A DNA stretch of 18,599 nucleotides from JABMRF01 sp964584985. Its GTDB lineage: Bacteria; Patescibacteriota; Patescibacteriia; UBA11705; JABHMO01. This document shows, one piece after another, positions 1 to 6,756 of the stretch. Location of the stretch: NCBI GenBank assembly GCA_964584985.1, contig CAZPBK010000014.1:1-18599 (forward strand), written 5' to 3'. Each line of letters begins with the position of its first letter. Position 1 is the first letter of the stretch. The position numbers and the translations under genes are program-made. The notes under the pieces were generated by a model. It was not told the origin of the DNA and made no database searches. It saw only the letters and a list, made by a program, of their open reading frames with translations.

Positions 1-16
1 ACTGAGCTAAGGACCC
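1..16 (-). tRNA. 5' end of a tRNA running off the window (identity unknown)
   Basis: Read on the minus strand from position 16 to 1, the sequence is GGGTCCTTAGCTCAGT. This is a typical tRNA start: a 7-nt acceptor strand, TA at positions 8-9, the D-stem GCTC and the start of the D-loop. The rest lies outside the window, so neither the anticodon nor a matching 3' acceptor strand can be seen. It would continue the leftward tRNA cluster. It could instead be another truncated 5' tRNA copy like those near tRNA-Phe. Confidence 0.45.
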
Positions 17-44
17 TTAAAAATAAAATTTAAAATACTAAACT

Positions 45-722
45 TTAGAGTTTAATGAATTTTAAATAGATGGTTTTTGGAAAAATTTGATTTATTATCA
101 AACCGATTGGCCAGGTAATAAACCAAACAGGGAAAAACCATTTTAATTTTGTTTTGAAAAGATCTTTTTTGAAAAGCAGATAAAAGCTTTCCAGAAAAAA
201 ACTGTTTGGATTAGACAATTCTCCTTGCTGATTTATTATTTCAGCTTTTTTCTTAAAAAGGAAATAGAGTTTTAAATTGTCTATTCCACGCAACTTTTTT
301 CTTTTTATCAATTTGAAATTGTTTTTTAGCCTTTTTTCTAGTTCGTTTCGCTTGAAAATCCTTTGATGGTGAATTTCTTGATGATAACTTGGTCTGATTT
401 TCAGCAAAAACTTTTCGGATTTCCAAAAAGGTATTTCCGCGACAAGGTGTCCTCCTTTTTTTAAAACTTTAGTAATTTGTTCTAAGGTTTTATCTACATT
501 ATCAACATGTTCCAAAACATCAAAGCAGTATACTTTATCAAAGGTGTTTTTGTCAAAGGGCAACTTTTCCGCATTGGCGGAAAGGAAATTTAAGTTTGGA
601 AATTTTTTCTTTGCTTGATCAGTATTCAAATCAACACCAATCACCTTGCCTTTTTTTGATAGAAAAAATGTTGTTAATCCGTCACCACAGCCAAGATCTA
701 GAATTTTTTTCTGTTCAGTCAT
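45..722 (-). CDS. Class I SAM-dependent methyltransferase
   Basis: A 225-residue protein with a Rossmann-fold methyltransferase domain. Motif I (ILDLGCGDG) is at residues 7-15, the acidic residue ending strand beta-2 is D31 (VIGVD), and a motif II/III-like stretch (FDKVYCFDVLEHV) lies near residues 60-75, as in the Methyltransf_11 group. Motif I sits very close to the N terminus, so the usual leading helix is missing or very short. The C-terminal ~30 residues are hydrophobic (FFPVWFITWPIGLIINQIF), which suggests membrane contact. The start is 43 bases after the CCA of tRNA-Pro, so the gene is probably co-transcribed with the tRNAs. A purine-rich AAGGAG lies about 30 nt upstream of the ATG, too far for a normal SD. 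The substrate cannot be told; members of this group act on lipids, quinones, sugars or proteins. Confidence 0.8.
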   Translation of the reverse strand: MTEQKKILDLGCGDGLTTFFLSKKGKVIGVDLNTDQAKKKFPNLNFLSANAEKLPFDKNTFDKVYCFDVLEHVDNVDKTLEQITKVLKKGGHLVAEIPFWKSEKFLLKIRPSYHQEIHHQRIFKRNELEKRLKNNFKLIKRKKLRGIDNLKLYFLFKKKAEIINQQGELSNPNSFFLESFYLLFKKDLFKTKLKWFFPVWFITWPIGLIINQIFPKTIYLKFIKL

Positions 723-765
723 ATGAAAATATTATTGGCTTGTCCTTTGTCTCCTTGGTAAAGGC

Positions 766-842
766 TGGTCGGGGCGGAGGGACTCGAACCCTCGACTTCA
801 TGCTCCCAAAGCACGCGCGCTAGCCAACTGCGCCACGCCCCG
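766..842 (-). tRNA. tRNA-Pro (anticodon TGG)
   Basis: The minus strand folds as a full cloverleaf. Acceptor strand CGGGGCG pairs with CGCCCCG, the anticodon stem CGTGC/GCATG encloses loop TTTGGGA, and the T-arm is GAGGG-TTCGAGT-CCCTC. The loop gives anticodon TGG. The discriminator A is followed by an encoded CCA (766-768). It lies 35 bases downstream of tRNA-Phe and just upstream of the methyltransferase gene. Confidence 0.95.
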
Positions 843-877
843 TTAATATCTATTCTTTGCTGGAAGTTTGTGTAGAA

Positions 878-952
878 TGGTGCCGAGGGGCGGATTTGAA
901 CCGCCGACACGAGGATTTTCAGTCCACTGCTCTACCCCTGAGCTACCTCGGC
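878..952 (-). tRNA. tRNA-Phe (anticodon GAA), intact copy
   Basis: Complete cloverleaf on the minus strand: acceptor GCCGAGG pairs with CCTCGGC, the D-arm is GCTC/GAGC, the anticodon loop is CTGAAAA (GAA) and the T-arm is GGCGG-TTCAAAT-CCGCC. CCA is encoded at 878-880. Its first 21 bases are also the last codons and stop of the GIY-YIG gene. Interrupted partial copies of its 5' half lie upstream on the same strand at 1207-1295 and 1438-1492. Confidence 0.95.
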
Positions 953-1201
953 GTAATATTTATTTAGAATCTCCTTTTTTGTTAAATATCCTTTTGGTGA
1001 TTTTAGAAAGTTTTCTCTTTGTAGTGCTTGTTTCTTGGTTTGATGTTTTTCGGTGTAGATTATTTCAAGTGGCCTTTTGCTTTTGGTGCTTTTTACCGAG
1101 CCTTTATCATGTTGTTTTTTGCGTTTGTTGATATCAGCACAACTTCCGACATAGTGCCAGTTTTCTATTTTCAAACTTTTTAATATGTAAACAAAATGCA
1201 T
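932..1201 (-). CDS. GIY-YIG mini-endonuclease overlapping tRNA-Phe
   Basis: An 89-residue protein that consists of little more than one GIY-YIG nuclease domain (UPF0213/URI-like). The GIY strand is VYIL at residues 4-7, the YIG strand is YVG at 17-19, the conserved arginine helix is KRKKQH at 26-31 (R27), and the metal-binding glutamate is E63 in RENFLKSPKGY. No separate DNA-binding domain is present. Codons 84-89 and the stop TAG lie inside the 5' part of tRNA-Phe, so the protein ends in tRNA-encoded residues AEVAQG. No SD precedes the ATG; upstream is a tRNA-Phe fragment with a palindromic insert. A second copy of its 3' end occurs at 1284-1337, next to the scaffold gap. Family members range from repair-like proteins to homing-type nucleases; the role here is unknown. 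Confidence 0.85.
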   Translation of the reverse strand: MHFVYILKSLKIENWHYVGSCADINKRKKQHDKGSVKSTKSKRPLEIIYTEKHQTKKQALQRENFLKSPKGYLTKKEILNKYYAEVAQG

Positions 1202-1218
1202 ATTGGCACGAGGATTTT

Positions 1219-1240
1219 TCCCAAAGGGACCACTTCGTGG
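1219..1240. repeat. 22-nt double-hairpin insert B (in tRNA-Phe copy 2)
   Basis: Two tandem 4-bp hairpins with 3-nt loops: TCCC-AAA-GGGA, then CCAC-TTC-GTGG. Compared with the intact tRNA-Phe it is a clean 22-base insertion in the anticodon loop. The same insert is present at 1456-1477 in the third copy. Confidence 0.9.
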
Positions 1241-1261
1241 CAGTCCACTGCTCTACCCCTG

Positions 1262-1283
1262 TTCCGAGGGAACCACTTTGTGG
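1262..1283. repeat. 22-nt double-hairpin insert A (in D-arm of tRNA-Phe copy 2)
   Basis: Two tandem 4-bp hairpins: TTCC-GAG-GGAA, then CCAC-TTT-GTGG. It is a clean 22-base insertion relative to intact tRNA-Phe. It differs from insert B at five positions: three in loops, and two that together turn a C-G pair into a T-A pair, so both hairpins are kept. Confidence 0.9.
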
Positions 1284-1337
1284 AGCTACCTCGGCGTAAT
1301 ATTTATTTAGAATCTCCTTTTTTGTTAAATATCCTTT
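1284..1337 (-). pseudogene. Second copy of GIY-YIG 3' end, cut by the assembly gap
   Basis: This is a direct repeat of 941-994 at a spacing of 343 bases, encoding the same C-terminal residues (KGYLTKKEILNKYYAEVA). The rest of this GIY-YIG copy would lie in the N gap. Because of insert A the reading frame shifts past the stop inside the tRNA and stays open into the pseudo-tRNA. If the copy is full length, about 206 bases are missing rather than the 100 shown, so gap size and copy number are uncertain. Confidence 0.75.
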
Positions 1338-1437
1338 NNNNNNNNNNNNNNNNNNNNNNNNNNNNNNNNNNNNNNNNNNNNNNNNNNNNNNNNNNNNNNN
1401 NNNNNNNNNNNNNNNNNNNNNNNNNNNNNNNNNNNNN
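1338..1437. other. Scaffold gap of exactly 100 N
   Basis: A run of 100 undefined bases, a typical placeholder. Both edges are repeat sequence (a GIY-YIG 3' end on one side, a tRNA-Phe fragment on the other). The gap is probably a collapsed or unresolved tandem repeat, and the order across it is not proven. Confidence 0.95.
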
Positions 1438-1492
1438 TATTGGCACGAGGATTTTTCCCAAAGGGACCACTTCGTGGCAGTCCACTGCTCTA
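1438..1492 (-). repeat. Third tRNA-Phe fragment with insert B
   Basis: Identical over 55 bases to 1201-1255. It contains the spacer before the GIY-YIG start, the anticodon-arm fragment and double-hairpin insert B (1456-1477). Homology ends inside the D-arm (GAGC-TA) and the sequence beyond is unrelated, so this copy is also truncated at its 5' side. It marks the upstream edge of the array. Confidence 0.85.
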
Positions 1493-1548
1493 TAATTTTA
1501 TGGAACTTATTTTGTTTAATTTGGTAGATACAAAGAAAATAGTATCCC

Positions 1549-1588
1549 TCATGAAAAACCACAATCCGGGTATTTTGATTTTTCATGA
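1549..1588. repeat. 10-bp inverted repeat with 20-nt loop
   Basis: TCATGAAAAA at 1549-1558 and TTTTTCATGA at 1579-1588 are perfect inverted repeats. It shares its CATGA end with the next hairpin, and lies in the otherwise empty stretch between the tRNA-Phe array and tRNA-Ile. Function unknown. Confidence 0.7.
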
Positions 1589-1612
1589 AGTCATGACAAA
1601 GTCATGTACTTC
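1587..1612. repeat. Triloop hairpin abutting the tRNA-Ile 3' end
   Basis: CATGAC-AAA-GTCATG forms a perfect 6-bp stem with a 3-nt loop, extended by GAAGT/ACTTC across a one-base bulge. On the minus strand it begins one base after the CCA of tRNA-Ile. It has no T-run, so it is a weak terminator candidate. Its AAA triloop resembles the double-hairpin inserts nearby. Confidence 0.75.
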
Positions 1613-1613
1613 A

Positions 1614-1690
<77 letters not shown>

Positions 1691-1691
1691 C

Positions 1692-1768
1692 TGGTGGGTG
1701 GCGAAGGATTCGAACCCTCGACCCCTTCGGTGTAAACGAAGTGCTCTAACCAGCTGAGCTAGCCACCC
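1692..1768 (-). tRNA. tRNA-Val (anticodon TAC)
   Basis: Complete cloverleaf on the minus strand: acceptor GGGTGGC pairs with GCCACCC, the anticodon loop is TTTACAC (TAC) and the T-arm is GAGGG-TTCGAAT-CCTTC. CCA is encoded (1692-1694). It is the first gene of the leftward tRNA cluster. Confidence 0.95.
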
Positions 1769-1803
1769 AATATTTTAAAACTATTTATTTTTTGCGTGCC
1801 TAT

Positions 1804-1832
1804 ACCATAGCAAATATAAATTTTTTTTTCAA
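1804..1832 (-). promoter_or_regulatory. Promoter of the tRNA-Val/tRNA-Ile cluster
   Basis: On the minus strand a -35 TTGAAA (1827-1832) and a -10 TATGGT (1804-1809) are separated by 17 bases. The predicted start is about 30 bases before tRNA-Val. Confidence 0.55.
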
Positions 1833-2060
1833 GAGCCTGACAAACAGACATATAATAGCTTATTTATTTCATTTTAGCAAGAATTATTTTTTATTCAGGT
1901 TTAAGAGGGTACAGTTAAAACAGGGAAGAATATATAAAACTTGCTTTATTTGTTTTTATTGTAAGGAATTCGGAGATCCGGTTAGAGACCAGGTGCTTTT
2001 TTATCTCAATTATTTGTTTATAAAGAGGAGGCTTATTGAGCCTGAAAGATTTTTAGGATA
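1833..2060. other. AT-rich stretch with no gene recognised
   Basis: This stretch separates the leftward tRNA promoter from the rightward promoter of the 2144 gene. A 90-codon open frame crosses it on the plus strand (TTG start at 1792, end 2064). It has no SD, no recognised domain and unusual Phe/Tyr/Ile-rich composition in its first half, so I do not call it a gene. The second half might be a decayed coding fragment. Confidence 0.4.
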
Positions 2061-2089
2061 TTGACAGAAATTAAGAAATTTGTTAAATT
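2061..2089 (+). promoter_or_regulatory. Promoter of the orphan gene at 2144
   Basis: A consensus -35 TTGACA (2061-2066), a 17-base spacer and a -10 TAAATT (2084-2089). The predicted start near 2096 leaves a ~48-base leader that contains the SD AAAGGAGG (2132-2139). Confidence 0.55.
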
Positions 2090-2143
2090 TAATTGTTGAA
2101 TAGTTTTGTTCTTTGTTAATTAGCAAAAGTCAAAGGAGGAAAA

Positions 2144-3481
2144 ATGAAAAAAGTTTACCTATGTCTTACTGAACCCGAAAAGATAATGCTTGATTTTATC
2201 TACAAAAAAGCCAAACAGGTACAGGTAAAGATTGAGCATAGTGGCTGTTTTTCGAGCTATAAGTTGCCTGAAGCTGAAAAAAGGTTTGCCTTTACCCCCC
2301 AAAGTCAGTCAGAGTTGTTTGTTCGTCTTGGTAAAGTTGTTTTTTTTGGTCAGGATGTGCTGGAACCGGAAGATGAAGAGAGGATAGAGGCTTTTATCAC
2401 GGATTGTCTGGACAAGCTGATTACAGCCGGTCTTTTGAGTGAAAGAAATGGTAAGCCTGAAAAAATTGCTCGCTTTAAGCTCAATTATGAATATTCAGAA
2501 TTGTTGATCAAGAAGATAAAAGCAAGATCGGTTCAAACGGTTTATTCTGAATTGTATGATTTTATTTCTTGGTCAGAAAAGTGGGATTCAGGAGCAATAA
2601 GGAATCTGTCCGAATCGGTTGAGGGTTTTTTTGGCTCAGGGCTGAAAAAATCTTTTAAAGAGGCAGTACGCAAAATGGTAGTTGACCGACTGGGAATTTT
2701 TGCACATGTTGAATCTGAAACTAAGGGGTACTGGCTCAGAGTTAAAAAGGAATTTGAGCCTTGTACGCTTTCAGTAAAAGAGGAAGAGTGGATATTGTAT
2801 CAAAACAAGTTGCAAAAAAACAGGGAGGTTAATATGAAAGACACAAAACACGAAATGATGGAAACCTTGAAAAGCAGAGTGACCTTTTGGCTCAAAAGGG
2901 AAAAGGAAGTCCATGAAGAGCTGGTTCGTTTGGATCAGGAAATCAAGAGTTTTTCCGAGTATTTTTCGGAACATCTGAGTCAGGCCAAGCCTTTGCTTTC
3001 CCGGGAAGTTTCTGAATACAATGATTTGTTGGAAAGGCGTGATGAACTTGAAAATCAAAGCGATCCGGTGGAGATGATTCAGGCCTATAAGCAGGTGATG
3101 GCCGATGTAGAGGCTTATTTGCGGGAGCTTGAAAAAAAACATCAACAGGAAATAAAGCAAAAACAAGTTGATTCACCGGCGGATACGCAAGAAAGCAAGT
3201 TGGATGGTTTGCCTAAGGGACTGTCTGAATTGAACAATGAGGAAAAGGTTGTCTGGTGCCTTGGGCGCTGGTTTTCTTATACTAGTTGGGTTTCTTCCAA
3301 ACAGGTAGGTGAGAGGCTGAGGAGGCTTATGGGAATGCAACAGGTTTGGAATGCTTTTTATGGACTAAAGAGCAAAACTCATTTTTTGAAGTCAAAAATG
3401 ACTGAAAAAAGTGGGCAGTTTGTGTATCAATTGACCGATGAAGGCAAGGCCAAATATTTGGAATTGGCCAAAAGACTTTAA
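2144..3481 (+). CDS. Hypothetical protein with winged-helix-like modules and a coiled coil
   Basis: I do not recognise this 445-residue protein. The start is set by a strong SD (AAAGGAGG) 4 bases before the ATG. Three stretches look like the end of winged-helix domains, with a recognition-helix-like segment and then a beta hairpin: around 85-120 (LITAGLLSERNG...RFKLN), around 165-205 (VVDRLGIFAHVESETKGYWLRV) and 370-445 (ending FVYQLTDEGKAKYLEL). Residues ~235-345 are charged and heptad-like, suggesting coiled coil. An internal ATG at codon 231 (2834) has its own GGGAGG, so a shorter ~215-residue product is possible. No signal peptide or membrane segment is evident. It lies alone between the tRNA cluster and the 16S gene and ends in a hairpin terminator. 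A DNA-binding or regulatory role is only an inference from the winged-helix look. Confidence 0.7.
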   Translation: MKKVYLCLTEPEKIMLDFIYKKAKQVQVKIEHSGCFSSYKLPEAEKRFAFTPQSQSELFVRLGKVVFFGQDVLEPEDEERIEAFITDCLDKLITAGLLSERNGKPEKIARFKLNYEYSELLIKKIKARSVQTVYSELYDFISWSEKWDSGAIRNLSESVEGFFGSGLKKSFKEAVRKMVVDRLGIFAHVESETKGYWLRVKKEFEPCTLSVKEEEWILYQNKLQKNREVNMKDTKHEMMETLKSRVTFWLKREKEVHEELVRLDQEIKSFSEYFSEHLSQAKPLLSREVSEYNDLLERRDELENQSDPVEMIQAYKQVMADVEAYLRELEKKHQQEIKQKQVDSPADTQESKLDGLPKGLSELNNEEKVVWCLGRWFSYTSWVSSKQVGERLRRLMGMQQVWNAFYGLKSKTHFLKSKMTEKSGQFVYQLTDEGKAKYLELAKRL

Positions 3482-3489
3482 AAATGACT

Positions 3490-3525
3490 AATCCTCGTTG
3501 TTAACTAACGGCGGGGATTTTTTTT
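3490..3525 (+). terminator. Terminator of the 2144 gene
   Basis: AATCCTCG and CGGGGATT form an 8-bp stem with one G-T pair, with an inner CGTT/AACG pairing in the loop, followed directly by a run of eight T. Confidence 0.8.
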
Positions 3526-3529
3526 ACAC

Positions 3530-3559
3530 AAAAAAGCAGCATATAAACGCTGCTTTTTA
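3530..3559 (-). terminator. Terminator at the end of the 16S transcript, possibly bidirectional
   Basis: AAAAAGCAGC and GCTGCTTTTT form a perfect 10-bp inverted repeat around an 8-nt loop. On the minus strand it gives a stem and T-run about 100 bases past the 16S 3' end, suitable to end the rRNA transcript. It could also back up the plus-strand terminator just before it. Confidence 0.8.
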
Positions 3560-3560
3560 A

Positions 3561-3587
3561 ATTAACAATAACTAGGTGATAGGAAAC
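3561..3587 (-). other. 3' strand of the 16S processing stem
   Basis: These 27 bases pair with 5219-5245 on the other side of the 16S gene: 25 Watson-Crick pairs, one G-U and one mismatch in the transcript. Such flanking stems are the RNase III entry site for pre-16S in other bacteria. It shows that 16S is processed from its own transcript. Confidence 0.8.
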
Positions 3588-3656
3588 AATAACTTTGATT
3601 GATAAATCAATCAAATCGACTAAATAAATAGAAATAGTTTCCTATTTTATTCTCCC

Positions 3657-5152
<1,496 letters not shown>

Positions 5153-5168
5153 AAATCCATTTAAAGGC

Positions 5169-5190
5169 ACCTGTGGTTAAACCAGCAGGT
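5169..5190 (-). other. Hairpin in the 16S leader
   Basis: ACCTG/CAGGT plus TGGT/ACCA form a 9-bp stem with a one-base bulge and a 3-nt loop (TAA), between the processing stem and the mature 16S 5' end. It may help leader folding or antitermination; this is inference. Confidence 0.5.
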
Positions 5191-5218
5191 TTGGACCTTG
5201 CCTAAAAAATTTATAAGA

Positions 5219-5245
5219 GTTTCCTATCACTTAGCTATTGTTAAT
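5219..5245 (-). other. 5' strand of the 16S processing stem
   Basis: Complementary to 3561-3587 over 27 bases with one G-U and one mismatch. It lies between the promoter and the mature 16S 5' end, as expected for an RNase III processing stem. Confidence 0.8.
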
Positions 5246-5304
5246 ATGTTTGGGTTTCTCGCATAATTTGTGTGGATTTGAGTTGTAATGTTCTCGTGCT
5301 GATA

Positions 5305-5334
5305 AGTATAGTTTATTTTTAAAAATATGTCAAG
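5305..5334 (-). promoter_or_regulatory. Strong promoter of the 16S rRNA
   Basis: On the minus strand a perfect -35 TTGACA (5329-5334), then a -10 TATACT (5305-5310) with a 17-18 base spacer. The expected start is about 145 bases before mature 16S, leaving room for the processing stem and leader hairpin. It is among the strongest promoters in the window. Confidence 0.8.
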
Positions 5335-5458
5335 AGAATTTCGCACTTGGTGTTTTAAAAGGAAAGGGAGCGTAATTTAGCGTAAAATTAAACAGAAAAA
5401 GGATTGAATAACAGTTTTGAATTTTATGAAAAATAAAGTTTAAAATATTTTGGTTTAA

Positions 5459-6160
5459 TCAATTGTTTTCAAGATGCCGGCTGTGTTTTTGACGCCAGCT
5501 TTTTATTTTTTCATGATGACCGGAAAGCAGAACGGAAGGAACTCTTAATTCTTTGGTAATAAATTTATTGTTTTTTTTCCTTTTGTAAGAAAAAACTTCC
5601 GGCCGAGTATATTGCGGGTATTCTTTATAGCCCGGAGTAGAGTGGGATTCCTCGGCTAAGGATTTTTTTTGTCCCAAAACACCGGGGATTAACCTGGTAA
5701 CCGAATCAATAATAACTGCGGTGCCCAGTTCGCCTCCGGTTAAAACATAATCACCAATGGAAATTTCTTCATCAACAAATTGTTTTATTCTTTCATCATG
5801 ACCTTCATATCTCGGGCAAACAAAAATTAAGCGATCGTATTTGGAAAGTTTTTCCGCCTGTTTTTGATCCCAATTTCTTCCTTTGGCTGAAAGTAAGATT
5901 GTTTTTGTTTTGGCTTTACTGGTTTTTCTTTTTGGATTTATTTTTTTTAAAGCACGGTAAACCGGTTCAACCATTAAAACCTGACCCGGCCCGCCACCGT
6001 AAGGTTTGTCATCAACCGTGCCGTGTTTGTCAACGGCAAAATCTCTTAAATCGTGATTTTTTATTTTTATCAGTTTTTTTTCTTGAGCTAAACGCATCAT
6101 GCCGTGCTGAAAATAAGAGTCCAGGATTTCGGGAAAAATAGTTAAGATATCAAACTTCAT
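5459..6160 (-). CDS. trmD: tRNA (guanine37-N1)-methyltransferase
   Basis: TrmD transfers a methyl group from SAM to G37 next to the anticodon of tRNAs reading CNN codons, which prevents +1 frameshifting. The 233-residue length is normal. Visible signatures: N-terminal FDILTIFPE (3-11), LRDFAVDKHGTVDDKPYGGGPG split over residues 38-59, and the SPOUT trefoil knot with YEGHDERI (118-125), GDYVLTGGE (136-144) and the aspartate in IDSVTRLIPG (151-160). The C terminus has the helical tRNA-binding tail (LSGHHEKIKSWR). tRNA-Pro(TGG) and tRNA-Leu(TAG), both expected substrates, are in this window. No SD precedes the ATG. In many bacteria trmD sits with rpsP and the KH gene, and here all three are in the same order on one strand, though each has its own promoter. 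Confidence 0.97.
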   Translation of the reverse strand: MKFDILTIFPEILDSYFQHGMMRLAQEKKLIKIKNHDLRDFAVDKHGTVDDKPYGGGPGQVLMVEPVYRALKKINPKRKTSKAKTKTILLSAKGRNWDQKQAEKLSKYDRLIFVCPRYEGHDERIKQFVDEEISIGDYVLTGGELGTAVIIDSVTRLIPGVLGQKKSLAEESHSTPGYKEYPQYTRPEVFSYKRKKNNKFITKELRVPSVLLSGHHEKIKSWRQKHSRHLENN

Positions 6161-6183
6161 ATTTTTGTGAGTTATTTTCTTTA

Positions 6184-6212
6184 ATTATAACCATATTGAT
6201 TATTTGAGTAAA
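6184..6212 (-). promoter_or_regulatory. Promoter of trmD
   Basis: On the minus strand a -35 TTTACT (6207-6212), a 17-base spacer and a perfect -10 TATAAT (6184-6189). The expected start near 6177 leaves a leader of about 17 bases without an SD. Confidence 0.55.
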
Positions 6213-6221
6213 ATTTAAAAT

Positions 6222-6255
6222 AAAGAAAAACCACATAAGCTGTGGTTTTTCTTTT
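6222..6255 (-). terminator. Terminator between the KH gene and trmD
   Basis: AAAGAAAAACCACA and TGTGGTTTTTCTTT form a perfect 14-bp inverted repeat around a 5-6 nt loop, with a T-run on the minus strand. It lies just after the KH gene stop and before the trmD promoter, so the two genes are probably separate transcripts. Confidence 0.8.
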
Positions 6256-6274
6256 ATTGAAATTTCTAAGGTTT

Positions 6275-6607
6275 TTAGATTTTCAAATCGTCGACTACAT
6301 CAGTGTCAACATTTTCAGATTCAGATTCTTCTCTCCGATTCTGAGATCTTCGTGAACCTTCAGGTTCATTGATTTTTAGGTTGACACGGGCATTGTTTTT
6401 TGCACCGACAATCTTCAAAAGAGTTCTGATTGATTTGGCGGTTTGTCCTTGTTTTCCAATAACATAACCCATATCTTCAGGGTTAATGTCCAAGGTCAAA
6501 AGTACGCCTCTTTCATCAATGTCTCTTTTAACTTTGACATCGTCTGGATGTCCGACAATTGCTTTTACAACGAATTCTAAGAATTCTTGGTCAAATTCCT
6601 TTGCCAT
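6275..6607 (-). CDS. KH-domain RNA-binding protein (KhpA-like)
   Basis: A 110-residue protein with a single type II KH domain over residues ~1-75. The GxxG loop that contacts RNA is GKQG at 51-54, preceded by DMGYVI and followed by the helix QTAKSIRTLLK. The family, long encoded beside rpsP and trmD in bacteria, binds RNA and affects translation and cell division. After the domain comes an unusual tail rich in Ser, Arg, Glu and Asp (about 80-110), probably disordered and not present in short KhpA proteins. The gene has its own promoter, and its leader can form a long stem-loop (6644-6679), so it may be under RNA-level control. No strong SD is visible. Confidence 0.9.
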   Translation of the reverse strand: MAKEFDQEFLEFVVKAIVGHPDDVKVKRDIDERGVLLTLDINPEDMGYVIGKQGQTAKSIRTLLKIVGAKNNARVNLKINEPEGSRRSQNRREESESENVDTDVVDDLKI

Positions 6608-6643
6608 AAATTTCTTTCTGTTATTTATTTAATTAACAAATTA

Positions 6644-6679
6644 GATTAGATAAATCATTATAGATAATTTATCTTAATC
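6644..6679 (-). promoter_or_regulatory. Stem-loop in the KH gene leader
   Basis: GATTA-GATAAAT and ATTTATC-TTAATC are near-perfect inverted repeats, about 12 bp with a one-base bulge and an ~11-nt loop. It occupies most of the 73-base leader of the KH gene. Function unknown; it could be an autoregulatory or stability element. Confidence 0.5.
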
Positions 6680-6686
6680 TGCTGAT

Positions 6687-6715
6687 ATTGTATCAAAGAA
6701 AAATTAATTTGTCAA
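6687..6715 (-). promoter_or_regulatory. Promoter of the KH gene
   Basis: On the minus strand a perfect -35 TTGACA (6710-6715), a 17-base spacer and a -10 TACAAT (6687-6692). The expected start is near 6680, about 73 bases before the ATG. Confidence 0.75.
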
Positions 6716-6756
6716 GGCTATTAGGGTGAAGAATCCTAATTTTCGCTAAAACCCGG

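Larger units (their letters stand above)
1207..1295 (-). pseudogene. Truncated tRNA-Phe copy broken by two double-hairpin inserts
   Basis: On the minus strand from 1295 this repeats the first ~45 bases of tRNA-Phe (acceptor strand, D-arm, anticodon arm through TCCTCGTG). It carries a 22-nt insert in the D-arm (1262-1283) and a second in the anticodon loop, after the first anticodon base (1219-1240). The T-arm and 3' acceptor strand are missing: homology stops at 1207 and runs directly into the GIY-YIG start region. It cannot form a normal tRNA. Confidence 0.9.

Noticed and set aside
1134..1586. Long frames crossing the N run
   Set aside because: They exist only because N codons are translated as X. 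The parts outside are GIY-YIG repeat and pseudo-tRNA.
1792..2064. 90-codon frame on the plus strand
   Set aside because: TTG start, no SD, odd composition and no recognised domain. At most a decayed fragment.
2771..3176. Minus-strand frames opposite the 2144 gene
   Set aside because: Shadows of the coding strand without SD or domain.
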